NCBI RefSeq assembly: GCF_010731855.1
Contig: NZ_AP022620.1
Location: 1,736,001 to 1,800,000 of the forward strand
Reading direction: 5' to 3'
DNA from: Mycolicibacterium anyangense
GTDB taxonomy: Bacteria > Actinomycetota > Actinomycetes > Mycobacteriales > Mycobacteriaceae
Length of the DNA stretch: 64,000 bases
The position numbers were made by a program, and so were the translations under genes. Under the pieces are notes generated by a model. The model did no database searches, was not told the DNA's origin, and saw only the letters and a program-made list of their open reading frames with translations. Shown piece after piece: positions 61,308-64,000 of the stretch (position 1 is the stretch's first letter; each line of letters opens with the position of its first letter).

Positions 61308-62185
61308 TAATCCACCCGCGGTGCTTCGTTGCTCGGACCCTTACCGGGGCCGAATGTGTTGGTCGCAGAACGCTTTTCGATCACCTCACGAGCCAGCCGG
61401 GAGATCCGGTCCTCCGTCACCTCGAGTGCGCCGTCGGCCTCGATGGTGACGGCCGTCGGGAAGATCCCGCGCACCAGATCCGGCCCGCCGGTGGCGGAGT
61501 CGTCGTCGGCGGCGTCGTAGAGCGCCTCGACGGCGGCCTTCAGCGCCGAATCCGCGTCCGTCACACCGCCGTAGAGCTTCTTGATCGAGGACTTCGCGAA
61601 GATCGATCCGGAGCCCACCGATTGGTAGCCCTCCTCCTCGATATGCCAGCCACCCGCGGCGTCGAAGGACACGATGCGACCGGCCGCCGACGGATCCGGG
61701 TCATCGAGGTCATAGCCGACCAGCAGCGGTAGCGCCACGAAACCCTGCAGCGCCGCCCCGAGATTGCCGCGCACCATGGTCGACAGTCGATTGACCTTGC
61801 CGCGGAAGGTCAGCGGCACGCCTTCGACCTTCTCGTAGTGCTCGAGTTCCACTGCGTAGAGCCGGGCGAACTCGACGGCGATCGCCGCGGTGCCCGCGAT
61901 ACCGGTCGCGGTGTAATCGTCGGTGATGTAGACCTTCTGGACGTCACGCCCGGCGATCATGTGCCCCTGCGTCGAACGGCGATCACCGGCGATCAGCACC
62001 CCACCGGGATAGCGCAGCGCGACGATCGTGGTGCCGTGCGGCAGGGCCTCGCCGGGCGCGGGCGCACCGACGGTGCCTGCCGTGGGCAGCAACTGCGGAG
62101 CTTGGTGACGGAGGAACTCGGAGAACGAGGACAGATCCGTCAGGGGTGAACTAGGGGCCAGGCGATCAGAGAACGGCCAGGTCAC
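61307..62185 (-). CDS. prcB: 20S proteasome beta subunit
   Basis: The 292-residue precursor carries a 51-residue propeptide that is removed before Thr52 in [14 protein letters not shown], leaving the nucleophile at the new N-terminus. The other active-site parts are GDRRSTQG and the Lys in the KVYITDD strand region. Beta rings degrade pupylated proteins delivered by Mpa. The GTG start overlaps the pup stop by 4 bp. Confidence 0.97.
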   Translation of the reverse strand: MTWPFSDRLAPSSPLTDLSSFSEFLRHQAPQLLPTAGTVGAPAPGEALPHGTTIVALRYPGGVLIAGDRRSTQGHMIAGRDVQKVYITDDYTATGIAGTAAIAVEFARLYAVELEHYEKVEGVPLTFRGKVNRLSTMVRGNLGAALQGFVALPLLVGYDLDDPDPSAAGRIVSFDAAGGWHIEEEGYQSVGSGSIFAKSSIKKLYGGVTDADSALKAAVEALYDAADDDSATGGPDLVRGIFPTAVTIEADGALEVTEDRISRLAREVIEKRSATNTFGPGKGPSNEAPRVD

Positions 62186-62376
62186 TGTCCGCCCTTTTGG
62201 ACGTATGCGCGGACGAAGTCCTCAGCGTTCTCCTCGAGGACGTCATCGATCTCATCCAGCAGATCGTCGGTCTCCTCGGCGAGCTTGTCGCGACGCTCCT
62301 GCCCGCCGGCAGCATTGCCGGAGAGGTCGTCGTCCTCGCCGCCGCCGCCACCACGCTTGGTCTGCTCTTGAGCCAT
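62182..62376 (-). CDS. pup: Prokaryotic ubiquitin-like protein Pup
   Basis: The 64-residue disordered protein starts [17 protein letters not shown], has the Mpa-binding helical region [20 protein letters not shown] (20 residues), and ends YVQKGGQ. The C-terminal Gln must be deamidated to Glu by Dop before PafA can use it. AGGAGGCAGCG precedes the ATG at 62376; a longer reading from 62442 has no support. The frame overlaps prcB by 4 bp. Confidence 0.98.
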   Translation of the reverse strand: MAQEQTKRGGGGGEDDDLSGNAAGGQERRDKLAEETDDLLDEIDDVLEENAEDFVRAYVQKGGQ

Positions 62377-62481
62377 CGCTGCCTCCTGCTCGTCATCGAC
62401 GGCCTTGTCGTGCCATCCGGTACGGGCCGCCGGTTCTTCCACACTACCGGTCGAGGCCGGTATTGCTCGGTCTAACGATCG

Positions 62482-63990
62482 TCAGGTCGTGAGTTGTTCC
62501 ACGAGTTCGGCGGCGCTGTCGACCGAATCCAGCAAAGCACCGACATGGGCCTTGCTGCCGCGCAGCGGTTCCAGCGTCGGGATCCGGACCAGTGAGTCGC
62601 CGCCGAGGTCGAAGATCACCGAGTCCCAGCTCGCCGCGGCGATATCGGCACCGAATCGGCGCAGGCATTCGCCCCGGAAGTAGGCCCGGGTGTCGGTGGG
62701 CGGATTGTCCACCGCGTCGAGTACCTGCTGCTCGGTGACCAGGCGTTTCATCGAGCCGCGCGCCACCAGACGGTTGTACAGGCCCTTGTCGAGCCGCACG
62801 TCGGAGTACTGCAGGTCGACCAGGTGCAGTCGCGGCGCCGACCAGCCGAGGTTCTCCCTATTGCGGAAACCTTCGAGGAGGCGCAGCTTGGCCGGCCAGT
62901 CGAGCAGCTCGGCGCATTCCATCGGATCGCGTTCGAGCAGGTCCAGCACGTGAGCCCAGGTCTCGACGACATGCGATGCCCGCGGGTCCGGGTCGCGGGC
63001 GTCGACCAGTTTGGCCACCCGATCCAGGTAGATGCGCTGCAGGGCCAGCGCGGTCAGCTCTCGGCCGTCGGCCAGTGCCACAGTGGCCCGCAGGGACGGG
63101 TCCCGGCTGATGACGTGCACCGCGTGCACCGGGCGGGCCAGCGCCAGATCCGAGAGGTCCAACCCGTGCTGGGGCCCTTCCTCGATCAGATCGAGGACCA
63201 GCGAGGTGGTGCCGACCTTGAGATAGGTCGAGGTCTCGGCCAGGTTGGCGTCACCGATGATGACGTGCAGCCGGCGGTACTTGTCGGCGTCGGCGTGCGG
63301 CTCGTCGCGGGTGTTGATGATGCCGCGTTTGAGCGTGGTCTCCAGGCCGACCTCGACCTCGATGTAGTCGGCGCGCTGCGACAGCTGGAAGCCCGGCTCG
63401 TCACCGGAGGGCCCGATGCCCACCCGGCCCGACCCCGTCACGACCTGCCGGGACACCATGAACGGCGTCAGCCCCGAGATCACCGCGGAGAACGGCGTCT
63501 GGCGACTCATCAGATAGTTCTCGTGGGTGCCGTACGAGGCGCCCTTGCCGTCGACGTTGTTCTTGTACAGCTGCAGCTTGGCGGCGCCGGGCACGCTGGC
63601 CACATGCCGCGCCGCGGCCTCCATCACCCGCTCGCCGGCCTTGTCCCAGATCACCGCGTCCATCGGATCGGTCACCTCCGGTGCCGAATACTCCGGGTGG
63701 GCGTGGTCGACATAGAGCCGCGCACCGTTGGTGAGGATCATGTTGGCGGCACCGACCTCGTCGGCGTCGACGATCGGTGGCGGCCCCGACGCGCGGCTCA
63801 GGTCGAAGCCGCGGGCATCGCGCAGCGGGGATTCCACCTCGTAGTCCCAGCGGGTGCGTTTGGCCCGCTGGATCCCGGCTGCCGCGGCGTAGGCCAGTAC
63901 CGCCTGCGTCGAGGTCAGGATCGGATTGGCGGTCGGGTCGGACGGCGAGGAGATGCCGTACTCGACCTCGGTCCCGATAATCCGTTGCAT
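62482..63990 (-). CDS. dop: Pup deamidase / depupylase
   Basis: Dop converts the C-terminal Gln of Pup to Glu and can also remove Pup from substrates, using bound ATP or ADP-phosphate as cofactor. The 502-residue protein has the paralogue fold of PafA: GTEVEYGI at the start, the Dop loop (about 45-80, [16 protein letters not shown]) that PafA lacks, and the catalytic Asp95 in [11 protein letters not shown]. It is complete. Only 10 bp remain upstream in the window, so its promoter cannot be read. Confidence 0.97.
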   Translation of the reverse strand: MQRIIGTEVEYGISSPSDPTANPILTSTQAVLAYAAAAGIQRAKRTRWDYEVESPLRDARGFDLSRASGPPPIVDADEVGAANMILTNGARLYVDHAHPEYSAPEVTDPMDAVIWDKAGERVMEAAARHVASVPGAAKLQLYKNNVDGKGASYGTHENYLMSRQTPFSAVISGLTPFMVSRQVVTGSGRVGIGPSGDEPGFQLSQRADYIEVEVGLETTLKRGIINTRDEPHADADKYRRLHVIIGDANLAETSTYLKVGTTSLVLDLIEEGPQHGLDLSDLALARPVHAVHVISRDPSLRATVALADGRELTALALQRIYLDRVAKLVDARDPDPRASHVVETWAHVLDLLERDPMECAELLDWPAKLRLLEGFRNRENLGWSAPRLHLVDLQYSDVRLDKGLYNRLVARGSMKRLVTEQQVLDAVDNPPTDTRAYFRGECLRRFGADIAAASWDSVIFDLGGDSLVRIPTLEPLRGSKAHVGALLDSVDSAAELVEQLTT

Positions 63991-64000
63991 GCGCTAAGCC

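Overview
The window is high-GC actinobacterial chromosome and looks like a rapidly growing mycobacterium (Mycolicibacterium type). The evidence is gene content and order: infC-rpmI-rplT-tsnR, lysX, uvrA, uvrB, coaE-rpsA, the aerobic cobalamin genes, and helY-tatCA-pafCB-pafA-prcAB-pup-dop are all present. Local order matches the M. tuberculosis blocks around Rv1630-Rv1644, Rv2064-Rv2074 and Rv2089c-Rv2112c (synteny recalled, not computed).

Layout. 1-5.4 kb: a small catabolic locus (flavin monooxygenase, MFS transporter, aldehyde dehydrogenase) divergent from a PucR-type regulator, with paired palindromes between them. 5.4-13.4 kb: rRNA methyltransferase, translation genes (infC starts with ATC behind a long structured leader), fused lysX, a membrane-anchored esterase. 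13.4-21.5 kb: uvrA, a metallo-hydrolase, CorA, the TB15.3-type universal stress protein, and a GT-C mannosyltransferase at the Rv1635c position. 21.5-25 kb: an accessory gene for a 1065-residue secreted Pro/Gly/Val repeat protein beside tRNA-Cys. 25-33.4 kb: MgtC-like protein, MFS efflux pump with its own operator, uvrB, coaE, rpsA. 33.4-42.7 kb: PrsW-like protease and the cob genes (cobG, transporter, cobH, cobIJ forward; SDR-cobL-cobM-cobK reverse). 42.7-50.7 kb: MOSC-reductase fusion, pepE, a 5'-3' exonuclease with a leaderless micro-ORF, and a thiocyanate-hydrolase-like operon next to a flavin monooxygenase, inserted between the Rv2090 and Rv2091c homologues. 50.8-64 kb: helY, tatC, tatA, pafC, pafB, pafA, a type VII-like gene pair, and the pup-proteasome genes with dop.

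How parts work together. Pup is deamidated by Dop, ligated to substrates by PafA, and degraded by PrcA/PrcB. PafB/PafC are DNA-damage activators, and uvrA and uvrB in the same window both carry promoter sequences close to the PafBC-type consensus (TTGTCRGTG-N8-TAnnnT). The thiocyanate-hydrolase-like set (fused beta/alpha subunit, Cys-motif gamma subunit, activator) is a complete metalloenzyme operon by sequence. Many genes have a TAnnnT box 6-7 nt before the start codon, which predicts leaderless mRNAs and settles several start choices.
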